Positions 13,901 through 27,563 of a stretch of 64,000 nucleotides of DNA are shown here, one piece after another. The notes below the pieces were generated by a model. The model saw nothing but the letters and a program-made list of their open reading frames with translations, had not been told where the DNA came from and did no database searches. The first letter of the stretch is position 1; every line of letters begins with the position of its first letter. Source of the DNA: Nymphaea colorata (lineage: Eukaryota; Streptophyta; Magnoliopsida; Nymphaeales; Nymphaeaceae); NCBI RefSeq assembly GCF_008831285.2, contig NC_045138.2, positions 14,830,571 through 14,894,570 on the forward strand, in the 5' to 3' direction. The position numbers and the translations under genes are program-made.

Positions 13901-16900
13901 TATAAAGCTACTCACTGATTGGATTTCTATGGGTATCAACTTTCTATGTTAATTATTCATGCAAGCTCATGAATCATACTATATTTACACATTGATGCTT
14001 GGTTATTTTTTTTATATGTGGGTGCCTTTAAGATTTAACAAGTTGCAACTTATCAAAAAATTTCTAGAGCCACTACTTGTCATAACTTAGAATGTTAAAT
14101 CTATGGGTTTGATGTAGCATAATTTTGTGGGAAAATATCGCTCTTGAGATTTTCATTTGGCACTTAAAAAATTTCTGATTTAGGATTGAAGCAGGAAGGG
14201 TCGATCTTAATTCCGTAGGTTTCATCATTGAGAGAATCTAAGGTCATGTCAATCAGAGGCTCTCTTAATTTGTAATCGGATCGATGGAAGTGCCCCTTTC
14301 TGTAATTTGGAGAAGTTGGTAACGAGCATAAAAATTTCTCAAAGGTTCTTTGAAGTTGACATTAGAGAGATTCAGGATCCAAGATGAACACTTCAACCAA
14401 TGACTTGTCCACTTTCTAAGATGCCTTTTGCTCTACTCTACGGAATTTCTATTGTTTTTTTTATCTCACAAGAACAAATTTTGACAAGTTGGCCAATTAG
14501 AGGGAGACACCATCACGGATCCTCAAATCAAAACGAATGGCTTGACCTTCACATGCAACCCTTCAAGTAAACAACTACCCATGAAATTCATGCACTGCCA
14601 TCCTTTCATAGGAAGTAGTTTTCTTATCTTGGACTTTTGGATGGCAATTCCAACTTTCGAATCCAATTTCTAAGTTTATGTCTGAATCTTAAGCCGAATT
14701 TGACTGATTTTCAAAATATAATATGTGATAATTATTTAAACTAAATCGGTTTTGAATTTGAAAACAATCATATTTTATTTGTATCTAAATCTAAATCCGA
14801 TTGCATTTCAGTTTTCATTATGAATCAACTTCTCTTTCATATCTGTTTTTTTTCTTTCACGAATTGGTTGGACATCTGATCCAAGTTGAATACATTGACA
14901 TTCTTGTAGAGGCATCATGAATATTTTTTCATGGAAAAACCATTATATAATTTTCAAAATTTTACTAAAGCCAAATCAGAATTTTTAGAATTTGTGCTGA
15001 TAATTTTTAAAATTTTCAAAAATTTATGGGGGCCAAGGCTTTGATAATGAAGTGGTTTGTGGAAGACGATAGCTTCATTTTACCAATTCTTTCTTCAAAT
15101 CAGGGGTGAAACTAGAAATTATTTGTGAATGGGCACTTATTCAAAAAGTCTTAAACATAATAAGATGATTAATATATGAATAAATTAATTGTCAGGAACG
15201 ATCAATATGAAAATAACTAAAATTTGTGTGACTGTATGGGCTAATGCCCACACATGGGCATGTCACGCCCACAGGTGGCTACGCCCCGCCTTAAAGTAGG
15301 AGACTCAGTCGTGTTTGTTTAATTTGCTGCACTCGTTTTGACTCATGACACAATAAAGTCTTCGTTAATTTATTTAATGAACCTCCATCTAATCAAAGAC
15401 GGGGTGACTACAGACTACGACACAAGAAGTCAAGTTCAAGTTCAACCAGGCTTTGTCTGACTTGACTCGTATAGATAAATCAAACCCTAATTACAGAGAG
15501 AGAGAGTTCAATCCCTGTTTGCTTTCAAAGCTGCCACCAGCCGAGCATAAATGGAACCATCCCGTGTTTGAGACCGGGGCGGACCCGGTCGAACCAGCAA
15601 TGCTGGGACATGTTCCTAAATGTATTTTTGTGCTTATTGACGAGTAATTAGAGACTGAATTGGCGTGTTGTTTCAAGTTTCAAACATATGATCAATACAT
15701 TGCATCTCATTTCACACCACCCAACACCATAGAAGCAAACACAGAGTTAGGGATTTTTTTTTCTCCTTTTGGAGTCGTTGGGGCAGACAAGCTTCATTTA
15801 AGCAGTGGCCCACATGTTCCCCCCAAAGTTTTCCAAGATCTGATTTCCTCTCCCCACTTTGTGGGTCATTTTCTTTTCTGCCTTGGAATGTCAGAGGAGA
15901 TAATCACCCCCTTCTTTGCCTTTGGCAAAAAGGGAGATGGGTAGGGACCGTATCGTCATTTCACCGAAGTCAAACACTCCGCCGGTCAATGTCATCCCAG
16001 AAAATCAGGACGATTCTGACCATCTTAAATGTCACCCGTCGTCCTTTGACGAGGGAAGTTCCCTCATTTATTCCTTTCACTGTAGATATGGACAGCCACT
16101 CCCCCACATCAATAAACACTCCCTTCTCAGTTTCCTCGCTTCCTAACTTTCATGTCCTCCCCCCCGTATCTATGTTATATGTACATATCAAGACAGTTTG
16201 AACAGAAGAAAGAGTTGTACACTTTCTGAGTGGAATCCTGTTGATCTGATCTCAGTGTTGTCTTATTGGAGATCTGTTCTTTCGATTGGTTTAGCAGATG
16301 TTGTATGATTTTCTCAGAAACAAAATTCTGCACATCATGTAACTGCTGTAGGTTCAGCATCTAACATACGCGTATGTGAGTGAAACGGGAGAAGAAAAGT
16401 TAAGGCGATCGATGTTTTCTTCTAGGAGATTAAGAACAGATCTTTAAGCTATAAAACTGCTTCTTTGCACAAGCGTGCTGCTCTTTTTGCTCTCTCTTCT
16501 CTTTCACTCTCTTTACACACACATATATATATATATAAAAGAGAGCACTTTTGGTTATCAGTTGCTGCTTTTTCCAACAGTTTGCTTCTCTCTCTCGTAC
16601 AAGATACTAAACAATTAAGAACTCACCATCTTAATTTCTGAATTATGGGACATTAAATAGTCGACCACTTTCAGTGCCTTTCTGCGCGAGTACTTTGCCT
16701 TTCTCTGGCATTTAAAACATCATAAAAAAAAAATTGCAGGAAAAAAAAAGGACAAACATCTCCCCATGATCATGTGTAACTGTTGCAGAGAATTCCTTTT
16801 TTAATATGGAAGGAAGATATGGGAGGGGAATTTAATATAACATAAGACACTTCTGCTCCGAGTCGGCCATTAAATCTGCGGGACCCTTCACTCACCTAAT

Positions 16901-16949
16901 CTAAGGACACAACACTCCTTTTTCTTCACCCCCTGACTTGACTTTTTCT

Positions 16950-17379
16950 CAATTTGCTTCCCATTATTTCATCCCCCCCTTCCCCTCCTGCCTGCTCCTG
17001 GTCCCTTTCTAACGCTGCCTCCTCCACTCCTTTGTCACAAAAGCAGGTGAAAAACTCTGAGTGCTTGCCGCCTCTCTCTCATTTAATGTGCACAGAAAAC
17101 CACCACCCCCCCCCCGTCTTGATCCCCCACGCCTCTGAATCCAAGCACACTTCCATATCCCAGCATCTCTGTGCTTTTAAGGCTTGAGAGAGAAGTTATT
17201 CCAGAACATATAACCACCACCCTTCCTTTCTGCGATCTTTTTTCCCTTCTCCGTGCACTAAATATTTCTGCTCCTGCTCCTCCCTCTTTTGAATTCAACG
17301 TCGTCCTCTCTTCTCTTGCCATATTGCCGTTGCTGCTGATATTGCTGCCTCCCTTGCCGTCTTCAGTGCCTTTTGGGAA
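16950..17379 (+). promoter_or_regulatory. Likely promoter and pyrimidine-rich 5' leader of the IDA-like gene
   Basis: The 430 bases before the IDA-like start codon are unusually rich in C and T and lack the AT-rich character of the surrounding spacer, as plant core promoters and leaders often do. A TATA-like ATATAACC lies near 17206. No transcription start can be fixed from sequence alone. Confidence 0.35.
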
Positions 17380-17595
17380 ATGGGCAACGACAAGAATGCA
17401 ATTCTGCTGGTTTTGTTATTGGGTTTCTTGGTCTGCTGCCATGGTTCAAGACCAATGCAGTCGTTTTCTGCAAAACCCAAGTCAGGAAGAGTCGGTTCCT
17501 TCCTCGGGTACCTGCCCAAAGCAACTCCAATCCCTCCCTCTGGTCCTTCGAGACAGCACAATGGTGTGGGGTTGCAGAGCAGGAGTTCTCCTTGA
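17380..17595 (+). CDS. IDA-like secreted signalling peptide precursor
   Basis: A complete 71-aa frame. Residues 1-22 form a hydrophobic signal peptide with likely cleavage near CCHG|SRP. A variable middle follows, then near the C-terminus YLPKATPIPPSGPSRQHN (residues 44-61). This matches the extended PIP motif of the INFLORESCENCE DEFICIENT IN ABSCISSION family, where the mature hydroxyprolinated peptide PIPPSxPSxxHN is released and perceived by HAESA/HSL receptor kinases. The pathway controls cell separation in organ shedding and lateral root emergence, and some IDL members respond to stress. The C-terminal His-Asn and the central prolines are present. Here Ser-Gly replaces the Ser-Ala of Arabidopsis IDA, and Arg-Gln replaces Lys-Arg. 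Length, architecture and lack of introns all fit the family. Larger overlapping frames on both strands are shadows. Whether this is IDA itself or a paralogue (IDL) cannot be decided. Confidence 0.9.
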   Translation: MGNDKNAILLVLLLGFLVCCHGSRPMQSFSAKPKSGRVGSFLGYLPKATPIPPSGPSRQHNGVGLQSRSSP

Positions 17596-19496
17596 AGGAA
17601 GACCAAAAGAGCAGCCAGAGCGCCGAGGTCGTCGTGTTCCTTTTATTGGTTTTTGTTTTTGTGGGTGCTGGGAGAGGAGCTCATGGATTGGCTTCGTGAT
17701 GAAGAAGAGATCAATTAACAGCGTCCGAAGGAGTTGCGGTGACTGAAACTTCATCCACTGTATATAGATTTTTCTTGGGTTATTATGTGTTCTTTATTCT
17801 ATTTTCTTTTCTATCATGATTAGGAATAGGAATTTTGAGTATCAGACTGACCAAAAGATATGTTTTGGGATGGGGGCGAGATTCTCGAGTTGCCATGACC
17901 TTTTTCTCTGCAGTTCACTAAAGAATGGCAGTGTGAAAGCCTTCTGATGTGAGGGAAAAGGGTGATGAACTTGTTTTTGCATCTCTGATGTAAAACTCTC
18001 TAGCACCAAGCAATAACGTTGGTGCTGCTGTTGATTACATATTTTTCTTTCTTGTACAATGTAAAATTATAAGTCAAGAGAAATATCCATATTTTCATGG
18101 TCTGAAGATTCTGTTTCTGGGTTTCGTCGCTCTATATGGAGCATAACTTGTTTGATTTGTTCAGTGTTCCTTGAGATCTTCTGATTGAAGATGACAATGC
18201 AGAGCCTCCTTGGCTGTTTCCGGGGTGATTCCTTTCATTTGCTTTATCAAGCAACATGATGGCCTGAATGTCTCCCTTTCTTCACTCCTCTGATGCAAGA
18301 TCACTGTGCATGAATACCAATTCCAATACTTTTGGTTCAAAAGAAAAAAGGGATGCAAATTCACAGCATATATAATTATATTATATTCGTGGTTTAAAAT
18401 GCACCTAACATTAGCGATTATGATTCATTAGCCCACAGCTCTTATTTCCTTCATATGAGGAGAATGTGCTCTCCTTATTCCTTTTGCTTTTCCTTTCTCT
18501 TCGTGGACAATGATATTGCTTGGCAAATTAAAGATCAAGAGAATTCTTTGCGCTTGGTTTTTCTTGGATCTAACTAAGCATTACTGATAATGGAATTTGC
18601 GAAGTAAGAATCTTTTTTATCCTTGGTATCTCGATTTCTTGTCCTACCGAGGCGCCTATGAGACAGCATTCATTCCTTAATTAAGAGGGGGAATGTGATC
18701 CGCTTATTCCATTTTCTTTTTTATATTGTTCCTTTATTGAATATTATTATGTTAATGGTTTACCAAATTAAAAGTATGATGCTTCTTGGCCTGTAGCTTC
18801 CCCATATTGTCTAAGACATGCTTGAACATGTTTTAATTAATTTTTTACTTTATACTATATTGAATATGGCGCGCCTTAAATTACATTTACTGTTCTTACT
18901 TGTGTTCTCAACAAATTAAAAAAATGAGAAACTTCGTGATCCTTGGCATCCCCTAAAGTTTTGTAATCGCTTAACACCTCTCCTTTTGCTTAGAATCTTG
19001 CGGCATCTGTTACACTAATTAAAGCCTTGATTGAGATTGTGAATCATGGAATCCGTCGGAAAATGAAGACCGGTCATTTTCTGCAACTAAGTCCATAAAT
19101 TAGTGGCGTTCTTCAGGTTTCAGTGTGACTTCCCGCACGCACTCCAGGTGAAAGACCAGTGATTTTACTTGATTTAGTTACATATAGATAGATTGAAGAT
19201 ACTTTTCTTATTTTAAATCATGCCTCGGATCATACTTTCTTGAAAATAGAAATGATATATAACAGTTGACCTGAGAAATTTTGACGTATTATGAATCTGC
19301 GATGCACTGTTTTTTTTTTTTTTTTGATCTTGTCCTTTTATACATTAAAATGGTGATCTTCAAATGTTCTTGTTTGTGGAATAAGTTCTTCATAGCTCAT
19401 ATCCAACAAATTGTTTCGAATATTTAGTCACCATCGTGAAATGAATTTAAGACAAAATTACAAAAGCACAAAAGGCTTTGGTTGCACCAATCACTC

Positions 19497-19498
<2 letters not shown>

Positions 19499-19579
<81 letters not shown>
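19499..19579. repeat. (TA)n(GA)n compound microsatellite
   Basis: About 29 TA units are followed by about 11 GA units. Translated frames across it are runs of Tyr-Ile and are not genes. Confidence 0.95.
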
Positions 19580-20426
19580 ACTCAACAATCCAATTGGTTG
19601 GCTAAATAATTGTTTATCGAGGTCTGGCTTCTCTCTCTTCATTTGGTGGATGCATACACACATGTACACACGGTCACAGATACACCCAAAATGGTGTTCC
19701 TTTTCTGTGTGTGTGTGAGGGAGAGAGAGAGAGATTAACTGAATAATATCTTCATTGTTTTTTCTGTAAAATTGATCAGTCAATGAAGTAATCGAATGGC
19801 CAAATAATTTATTGAATATGGTCAACGCAAATCGAGATTTTTTTACTCAGATCATCTTAGGGAAGATAAAATAAATTCACACTTCAAATTGCATCAAGAT
19901 TGGACATGAGTAAAAAAAAAAAAAATTCATCACTTTATTTAAAAGATATTCTCTCAGAAAAAAATTATACCAAGAAAAATACTTTCAATCTATTTTTATG
20001 TCAAATCAAGTGAAATTGTTCTCTTATAGCCTGGGCAAACCAGTTAAACTAAAACTTGGGAAAGAACATTCAATGTATACATGGAGTTGGATTTGCATGA
20101 TCATGAAAAAATGAAAAGGGCATGCAAATGAAGCTTGAAGACGGAAGGTTCAATCTGCGCAAGCCTGGTCATGGAGCTAACATCGGGTTAACTATTTTGA
20201 GTTGAACCACACTCAGTGATCCCAAACGCTTTTGGTGATTCTGAATGGACATGATTTGACCTCTCTCTCTCTCTCTTTCTCTCTCTCCCGTACGTAAGAA
20301 GTAAAATATAAAGGATCGTGCTGGTTTTTGCTGGCCTACAATTTTGTGTTTGATAAGGACATGTTACCAGTGCATGTAACGTTAAATGTATGTGAAAAAT
20401 AAGAAAATATGTAGGTAATATGTAGA

Positions 20427-20464
<38 letters not shown>

Positions 20465-21235
20465 TCTTGTATGATTTAATATTGTGCACCAAATAGATAT
20501 AGTACCTAAGTAGTTATTTGGTACCGTTAGCAGGTTCAATGATTACCTTTAATGCAGCATAGGATTCAAAATTTTTTGTCAACAATAAATATCTACTCTA
20601 ACGCGATGGACCAGCTCCGATCGATTTTAGGTGGGTCAGCTCATCCATGTTTTTAAATTCATATTCGTTTCCGCATTTTGTAAGATTATCTTCATATTTA
20701 GCAGCCTCGAAATCAACAGCAAGTCATGCACGTTTGTTGAGTGTATGTAAAATTGGATAAGAGTTCAAAAAAGAATATCCTGTACACTCTTGACTTGTTC
20801 AGAAACGCGATCTTCGTGTCAGTCCCTGAATTTTCAAACAAGAAGATCACATCGGTATAGTTAATGTCATAAAAAATTGCTTAAATTCGGTGAATATATG
20901 AATTCAAATTGAGCGGAAATAATTAATGAGAACTATGTGAATTGATTTAATAAGTTGTCAGATCGACTTCATTGATGGTTCATAAATGACATACATTGTG
21001 TCCATGTAGTCTTAACGTTATTCATTTCACTTATTTTATGGACCTTTTAGGTGTATAAATAAAATTAGATAATTATTCTATTTACTAACTTTTGCTTGAA
21101 TAGGAGGAATATTTTATTCTACTAGCCAAAACCTCACTCTCTCATATAGAAAAGGTATTAAGTTTGTTTTTAGTGCTTTAGGGTGTCGTTCTCAATACAC
21201 TTCCAACTTGCATATTGATGAACCACCTTTCCCAT

Positions 21236-21390
21236 AGCGGTGAGCCCGAGTTCAGTCAGCTCGAGCTCGGCTTGACTAATGAAACCTCGAGGTCGACTCG
21301 GCTCAAGTTCGAGAATAGCTCGGTGGAAGCAGTTCGAGCTCGACCCAACAGTTACATGTTGAGCTCGAGCTCAACAAGACTCGACTCGGC
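21236..21390. repeat. GAGCTCGAGCTC-rich tract
   Basis: A 155-bp stretch dominated by interleaved CTCGAGCTCG, GACTCGGCTC and GAGCTCGAGCTC words, sharply different from the AT-rich flanks. Similar tracts are common in subterminal regions of plant MITEs. The 5' edge reads CGGTGAGCCCGAG, but no matching inverted end or target duplication was found. Confidence 0.5.
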
Positions 21391-22334
21391 AAGTACATGT
21401 TTCTACTTACTCAATTCACATATTTTAACGGCATGCAAATTTGCATGCATGCAATGCAGTATGTGATTAAATTTCAGGTTTTGGGAATAGAAGGGAAAAG
21501 GTGTGATGCAGAGGCATGTAGGCATGTAGAAGACAAACAAATAAAGAAAAAACAGACGAGTTGGAAGAGAGGGGGGTGGGCATTAAACCAGGGCCGCATT
21601 AATGCCGCCCATTTTGTCCAAACTTGAGAGGGGGCAAGGCAAACGGCCTCCCCCACCCAACTCTTGTCGGCAGCAGGAATATCTATTCAATGCCATATAC
21701 TTTCAGTCATCTCTCGGATTTATTTTCAACAATTGTAATGTCGCATATGACCTTTTCAATATCTGTATATTTCATGTCAAACCCTGGTCACCATTATCGA
21801 TCGGCTTGGTGGCCTAGTGCGACCTTGCCTGGTCCAGCTGGGTCCGAGCTCGGTCCGGTCAAGTTCAGAGCTTAGCTGGACCATGTTCTTGTATGTAGAT
21901 GTGCACTTCCACTTCCACTTCACCAAGCCAAGCTAGGTTCGCCGATGAAAGGGTTGGTTGGGTTCAGATATATATGAGTCCAGATGGGTTGCTGTATGTA
22001 AATTCATAAGTTATCTACAGTTATGAAATTTCAGTGTTGGTATGTTAAATTAGAATGGATCTGATTTTGGGACATTATTAGGTACCGTTACATATTGCAT
22101 CTGCCTAATTAGGAAAAATGATCATAGGTAGGTAAGGTCATGCATGCCATAAAACTTGATCACTTGAGAGGATCAAATGTTTATGCGTATAAAAGACTAC
22201 TCATTATTCTTTGTTTTTCTTTATATTTAAGGGTGAGTGGTTTATTCCACAGTCACTAAGAGAAGCCACAGCCGCTTTGCTTCACAGAGCTTTTTTTCAG
22301 GCCCATATGATAAAAGAAAAAAAAGTGCACTCCA

Positions 22335-22420
22335 TGACAGCGCCTGTATCAAGATTTGAACCCAAATCCTTTTAAAAGTGCCTCGCCTTGCGCATCTACA
22401 ACCCCAGGTTGAGATACTGT
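22335..22420 (-). mobile_element. tRNA-derived SINE-like fragment
   Basis: On the minus strand an A-box-like TATCTCAACCTGG precedes a clear B-box-like GGTTCAAATCTT. The spacing is about 54 bases, longer than a standard tRNA and closer to tRNAs with a variable arm. No complete tRNA fold is apparent. Confidence 0.3.
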
Positions 22421-25400
22421 ACCCATCACTCTTAATTTTCTTTTTTTTAAAAAAAATAAGAAAAATAAGGTGTCAAGCTTCACATTAGAGTGAAGTTTAT
22501 CATTCTTGGTAGCTAGTTAGTGAATGGTATCAATGAGGAAGCCAACGGGAAGGAAGAAAGGAAAAAGGACCAGGGGCATAATGGTATTTTCATCTAAACA
22601 ATATATTATCACTATGCATTGAAAATTGATGCGTCAAAAATCATATTCATGAGTTTATTTTTTTAAAAAAGAAAAAGTTATTAGAAGCGTGATTTATAAA
22701 TAAAAAACACTGGAATTTTTAATTTATATTTATAATTAAAAACTAACAATGTCATCAACGGCACATCAAAACTTAGGGAACACCATTCATTCTTTTGCGC
22801 TGTTGGTTGGCCATGGATGGCCGTGTATGAGGGAATCATAAAAAAAAGACAAACATAGTTCTCAGACATGGAATCATGATCTCAGGAAGGTGCTATGCCA
22901 AAGTTCTCTGTCCCTTGGGAAGCCGCAGAGAATGGGGTGCCCAATTTTTGTTATTTTCTTTAATTTTGGTAGTAATTAATTCAATGAAAATGGAGGAAAT
23001 GTCCAGCCTGTTTTCTGCTAAGAATCACTGAAAAAGAATGGCTGAGTGGATTTCTTTTCTTTCAGTCTGTACAGGCGTCCTCCTTCTTCCCCTTTGTCCA
23101 CCTACTTCTGCCAAATTGTAAGCTACCAAGGTTGTCTTATCAGTAGTCAAGAAATTATTAAAAAGAAAAAAGCCACTTTGTTTTTTTGTTGGTAACACAC
23201 AGACATGGTTTTTGTCTTAATGCATTTAAGCGCCCCATGAACAGTTCAAAAATCGAGCATATTTTTATAAAATTTTTGAAGCATCTCTACTGGAAATTAA
23301 TATAGCGCTTCGATCGCAATGTTGCCCTAAAATTCAAAAATTAAAACTTCAGTGTAGAGTTTCCTGAAAGCATTGAGAGTGTTGTTTCCTTAAAACTTGC
23401 ACAAAAAAAAATAGGCCTTGACAAAAGTTTTTAATTTATTTGCTTCTATTCACAAGGCTCTCTAGTAGTTATTGTTTTAACACTCGCAGATGTTTATTTT
23501 ATCTTTTTCTTAATTTCTACGTCGTTTAGAATCTCTTTCTGCACATATATATTATGCGCGTATAAAGTCACAAAAAACATTTGTAGGGTACACTCGGTGA
23601 AAGGCAAAAATACCGTAATTTTTTTTAAAAGGTCCACAAAAATAGAAAAAAATAAAATAAATGCAGAAAACCAGTAGCACAAACTTCACAAAATAAGTAA
23701 TTGAGCCAAATATATAAATTTAAAAAAATGAAAACAACCCGTTTGACATTAAAAACAGGGGAAAAAATGCCTAAAAGGAAAAAATGTAAAAAACAAACGT
23801 GTTTTTTTTTGTTTTTGCCTCTTTTTTTTTTTTTTTCAAAAAACGGGTTTTCTTAAAGTTTGAAGCAACTGACTTATTTAAACACACACACACTATTATG
23901 ACTACCAACATGAGTTTTCTGAAAATTCCGATAAAAAATATGGAAATTTATCAGCTGCCCAATCAAATTTGACTCATACAGGGGTAGTGATCGCGGTATG
24001 TTTTGTTAAAACCAATCCCTTTTATGTATATGCACGTATGTATGTGCGGGTGCGTGCTTTCATGGTGAGACAGGAAAGTAGAAAGGAAGAAAGGTGCTCG
24101 AGTGTAGAACATTAATTTGCTTCGTTGTTGATTTATACTGCTGAGGAACTTGAAGACAGAAAGCAAGAAAAGATGCTCGAGCATTGAACGTTTGTCACAC
24201 CGATGGCTTGTATTGCTTTTCTCCTTTCCAGTCAAACTGCTCTTTTTGAACAACTAAAACCTTCGTTACAGGAACCATGAATGAAGAAGGTACTCGATCC
24301 CTTATGATCCTTGTGGTTGGACAGGCATGCATTCGAAGCCTCCTCCTCCTCTCTTTCTCCTTAAGGAATATCATGTACTACTACTACTTGATTCACGCCT
24401 AGCCGATAAAGGATGGTCAAGGGAGGCCAAAAAGAGATGATCCATCGATTATTAGAGCCGCAGCATCCCCTTGCTTCTACGACAATTAATATCGAGATAT
24501 AATTAAAGAACCGGAGGTGTACAGTTGAAGAATTAAAAGAATCATTATATGTGTATATGCTCTTTTTCCTTTTCTCTTTCTTCAGTCGTGTTTGCAAACA
24601 CGGGTTTTAGGAGACAGCAGGAGCGGATTGCATGTGAGTTTGAAAGCTTAATTTCGTCTGTTCTATGTGCCAGTTGAGATGGAGAAGCAGAGAGGGTTTG
24701 GTATGGACGTACAGAAATGCTTCTGTCGTGGGAATGCAAGCTAAGCAGTGGTGAGCTGCCGCCCTGCTGTTGCACACTAGCTAGCCTCGACAAGGTGGGA
24801 ATTTAGGTACTGCCTAACGTCCAGTTAGCTGCTTCTCTCCAAAGCACTTAGGCAGATATCCTACCTAAGCTTACTACAATATCTGTCTATGTGTGTGTGT
24901 GTGCTTGCACGCGTATGTGTTTATGTGCGTGCAGAACCAACAAGTCTAGTATCTATATATGTGCATTTGGTTGCATGTGCATGTGAAAAGGTCATCTGTC
25001 TAAGGCTCAATTAATATGGGTTTACATTTACACAATTTAAGTTTTAGGTTAGCCGAAGGCTTAAACTAATATATCTTGGAAGTTTGTCTTCCATCAACTT
25101 TAACAATTATGCCTATTGAGTTTGTCTTTCTTTTCATTTAAATATACATTGTTATAAGTTCAATATAAAATAAACTACATAACCGTGAGGTATTTTCTTA
25201 TAAGTCAAACACTCACTCTCTCTCTCTCTCTCTCTAAGAGAAGAGTTCTATTAAATATATATGTTCAGATTTTAACAGTAGATGCATCGATCAAGTTTTA
25301 TTTAGCAAAACACCCTTATAGTATTTTATGTGGTTTTGACGCATATACGTCTTTTCGAGGTGCAGGTTTTGGCTTAACTTAAGCTCGACGATAAAAAGTT

Positions 25401-25742
25401 CGGACTTTTCAAATAAATTAATCTGTTTGATGGGATGTTAATAATAAATAAACAAATATTACAAAACACACACATATAATATATATATATATATATTCGG
25501 AGTTGGATTATGACAGAAACTATATTGTTCTTTGCTGGGCCCGAACAATATGGAACATGATCAAGAGCGGCGTGAACCACTTCTCTTATAATAAACTGTT
25601 GCCTTTGACACTTTTTTAACGATCGTGCCCTTTAAAACATCGCATGAGATCTCTTCCTTTGTGTCAAAAGCTCATATCCGGTTTTTGTTCTTGTTGACAG
25701 CCCTTGTGAGCGAATAGGGTGACTTTAAAGAGTCATCGTTCA

Positions 25743-25746
<4 letters not shown>

Positions 25747-25814
<68 letters not shown>
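25747..25814. repeat. (TA)n microsatellite
   Basis: About 34 uninterrupted TA units between non-repetitive flanks. Confidence 0.95.
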
Positions 25815-25818
<4 letters not shown>

Positions 25819-25971
25819 GAGTTTGAGGCCAGCCATCCAATGAGACAGAGAGTGCAAGAGCGAGAGATCATGTTATGGATACAACAATTTAAAATAAAAT
25901 AAATAGAAATGGAAGGACAGCGGTTGGCAACAGCTGAACAAAGAAGGAATCCGATGTTTCGCTGTCATCAC

Positions 25972-26006
25972 AAGAAGAAGAAGAAGAAGAAGAAGAAGAA
26001 GAAGAA
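25972..26006. repeat. (AAG)n trinucleotide microsatellite
   Basis: About 11-12 AAG units. The minus-strand frame across it is a poly-Ser run (25889-26179) with no other recognisable protein feature. Confidence 0.9.
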
Positions 26007-27197
26007 TTTGGAGAAGACGACGGTGAAGGATGAGCACCGGCCTGCCAACCCAAGAGAAAGGAACAAAAGGGAAACCGCGTGAGGCTATATATATATATAT
26101 ATATAAACATATATACGGACATCCATCTCCCTAGTAACGTTGGGTGGCGGATGACGATACAACAGTTCAAACCGAACACGCTTCTTGTACATCTGCGGTT
26201 CTGCCTCCTACTCCTCCACCGCTACGTTGCAAACGTGATCCCTGAAAGGAAAAGCAGATCAGGAACGAACCTAAACAGGACCATGCCACAATGTTATTAA
26301 GAGTAAGGACGGAGGATGTCGTATCCTTCTGAAAGTATGTTGGAAAATTGCCAAAATTTCGGGGTCTCATGAACAGGTGCTTGTAGTTAGTACCTAAATG
26401 CTTGGTTTTAAATGATTAATTGGTGGTGAAAACTCTCCTCGTGCATGCTTCAAGCAAGAGACCCACGACCAATGTTGAAATCCATGAACCAGAAATCCCA
26501 GGATCTCAAGTCACCTTGCATCTGAGATCGGAACCTCGTGCATGTAATGTTGCGAACACGGCGAAGAAGAAAGACAGGATACTAGGATATGAAACGAACC
26601 AAGGAGTTGCAAGGAAAAAAAAAAATGGAAGTCTACAAATTAATGCAAGATTGACTTCTACAATGTATGATACCAGTTTTATATATCATCGAGTTCTAAT
26701 GTTAGGAAACTTAATGCGTCGCAGATGTGATCCTGATGAGTCACATTATTCAGAAGTTCTTTTACTTTTAATTCGTGGGGTTGCATCGAATTGAAGCTAA
26801 GTGAAGTCCTTGTCGCGTCGAATCAACAGCAGACAAAGCATTAATTTTGGACTCAAAAGATGGTACCGTTTTCTACGAGGGCCATGTCCTCAATTAATCC
26901 ACTCGTTCCTGTAGTCATCGCCGACTCTCAAGAAGGCACCATAATGACTGTGTGATCAGAATCCGCCCGATGCGGTCTAAATCGGCCTCATTGAATAGAG
27001 TTGGCGGTAAAGCAGCTCAATTTCGTGGCCGACTCCAGGGTGCCACGTGTCATATTTCAGCTACTTTTTATTATAATTATTTTTTTTATTTTAGTAGTTT
27101 TCATATATTTTTTTCAATTATTTTTTTAAAAGATATTATTTTTTGTCATATTTTTAAGCGTGAATCGATTTTAGCGGAATCCAATACAGTTGAGTTA

Positions 27198-27563
27198 CTT
27201 TTGGTGTGTTTGATAGCCTTTAAACTCATATTTCTACCCATAGTGTAAACAAACATAAGATTTTAGAGGATTTGAGATGTTTAGTTTATGGCAACAACCT
27301 CGGAATGAGAGGGGGTCTGACCCTAAGGTGGATCTGAGATCCGCAAAAATCAACCCCGACCTTATTTCCTTGCATTAAAAAAATGTATGATTTAAGATCG
27401 AATGAGGGAAAGCCTACCCATAAATCAACGATTCTCAAATATTATTCATGAGAATCTTAAGTCCGAAGTTATCAAACACCCTCTAAATTTATGGATTTGA
27501 GATTTCCAAAGATCTCAAAATCAATGGATCTCAATTCGGAGGCCATCATCAATCACCCCCGTA
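27198..27563. mobile_element. Possible MITE with GTGTTTGAT / ATCAATCACC ends
   Basis: The left edge reads GGTGTGTTTGATAGCC. The right edge, reverse complemented, reads GGGGGTGATTGATGATGGCC. The interior has several related words (GGATTTGAGAT, GATCTGAGATC) in both orientations. Imperfect inverted ends and a size of about 365 bp suggest a MITE, but no clean target duplication was found. Confidence 0.3.

Larger units (their letters stand above)
8601..16930. other. Intergenic region, no supported gene
   Basis: AT-rich spacer with small microsatellites (CT near 9193-9215, TA near 13133-13153) and the tandem and SINE-like repeats listed separately. Segments near 9600-9770 and 15000-15300 have the ragged, poly(T)- and poly(A)-rich look of old transposon fragments, but no ends could be defined. 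No reading frame here shows a domain I recognise. Confidence 0.5.

Noticed and set aside
15535..15610. tRNA-like words (TGCTGGTTCGACC on the minus strand)
   Set aside because: No B box at tRNA spacing and no cloverleaf.
17171..17746. 191-codon plus-strand frame and other long frames around the IDA-like gene
   Set aside because: No domain, and they overlap a shorter frame with a signal peptide and a perfect family motif. They are shadows in CT-rich sequence.
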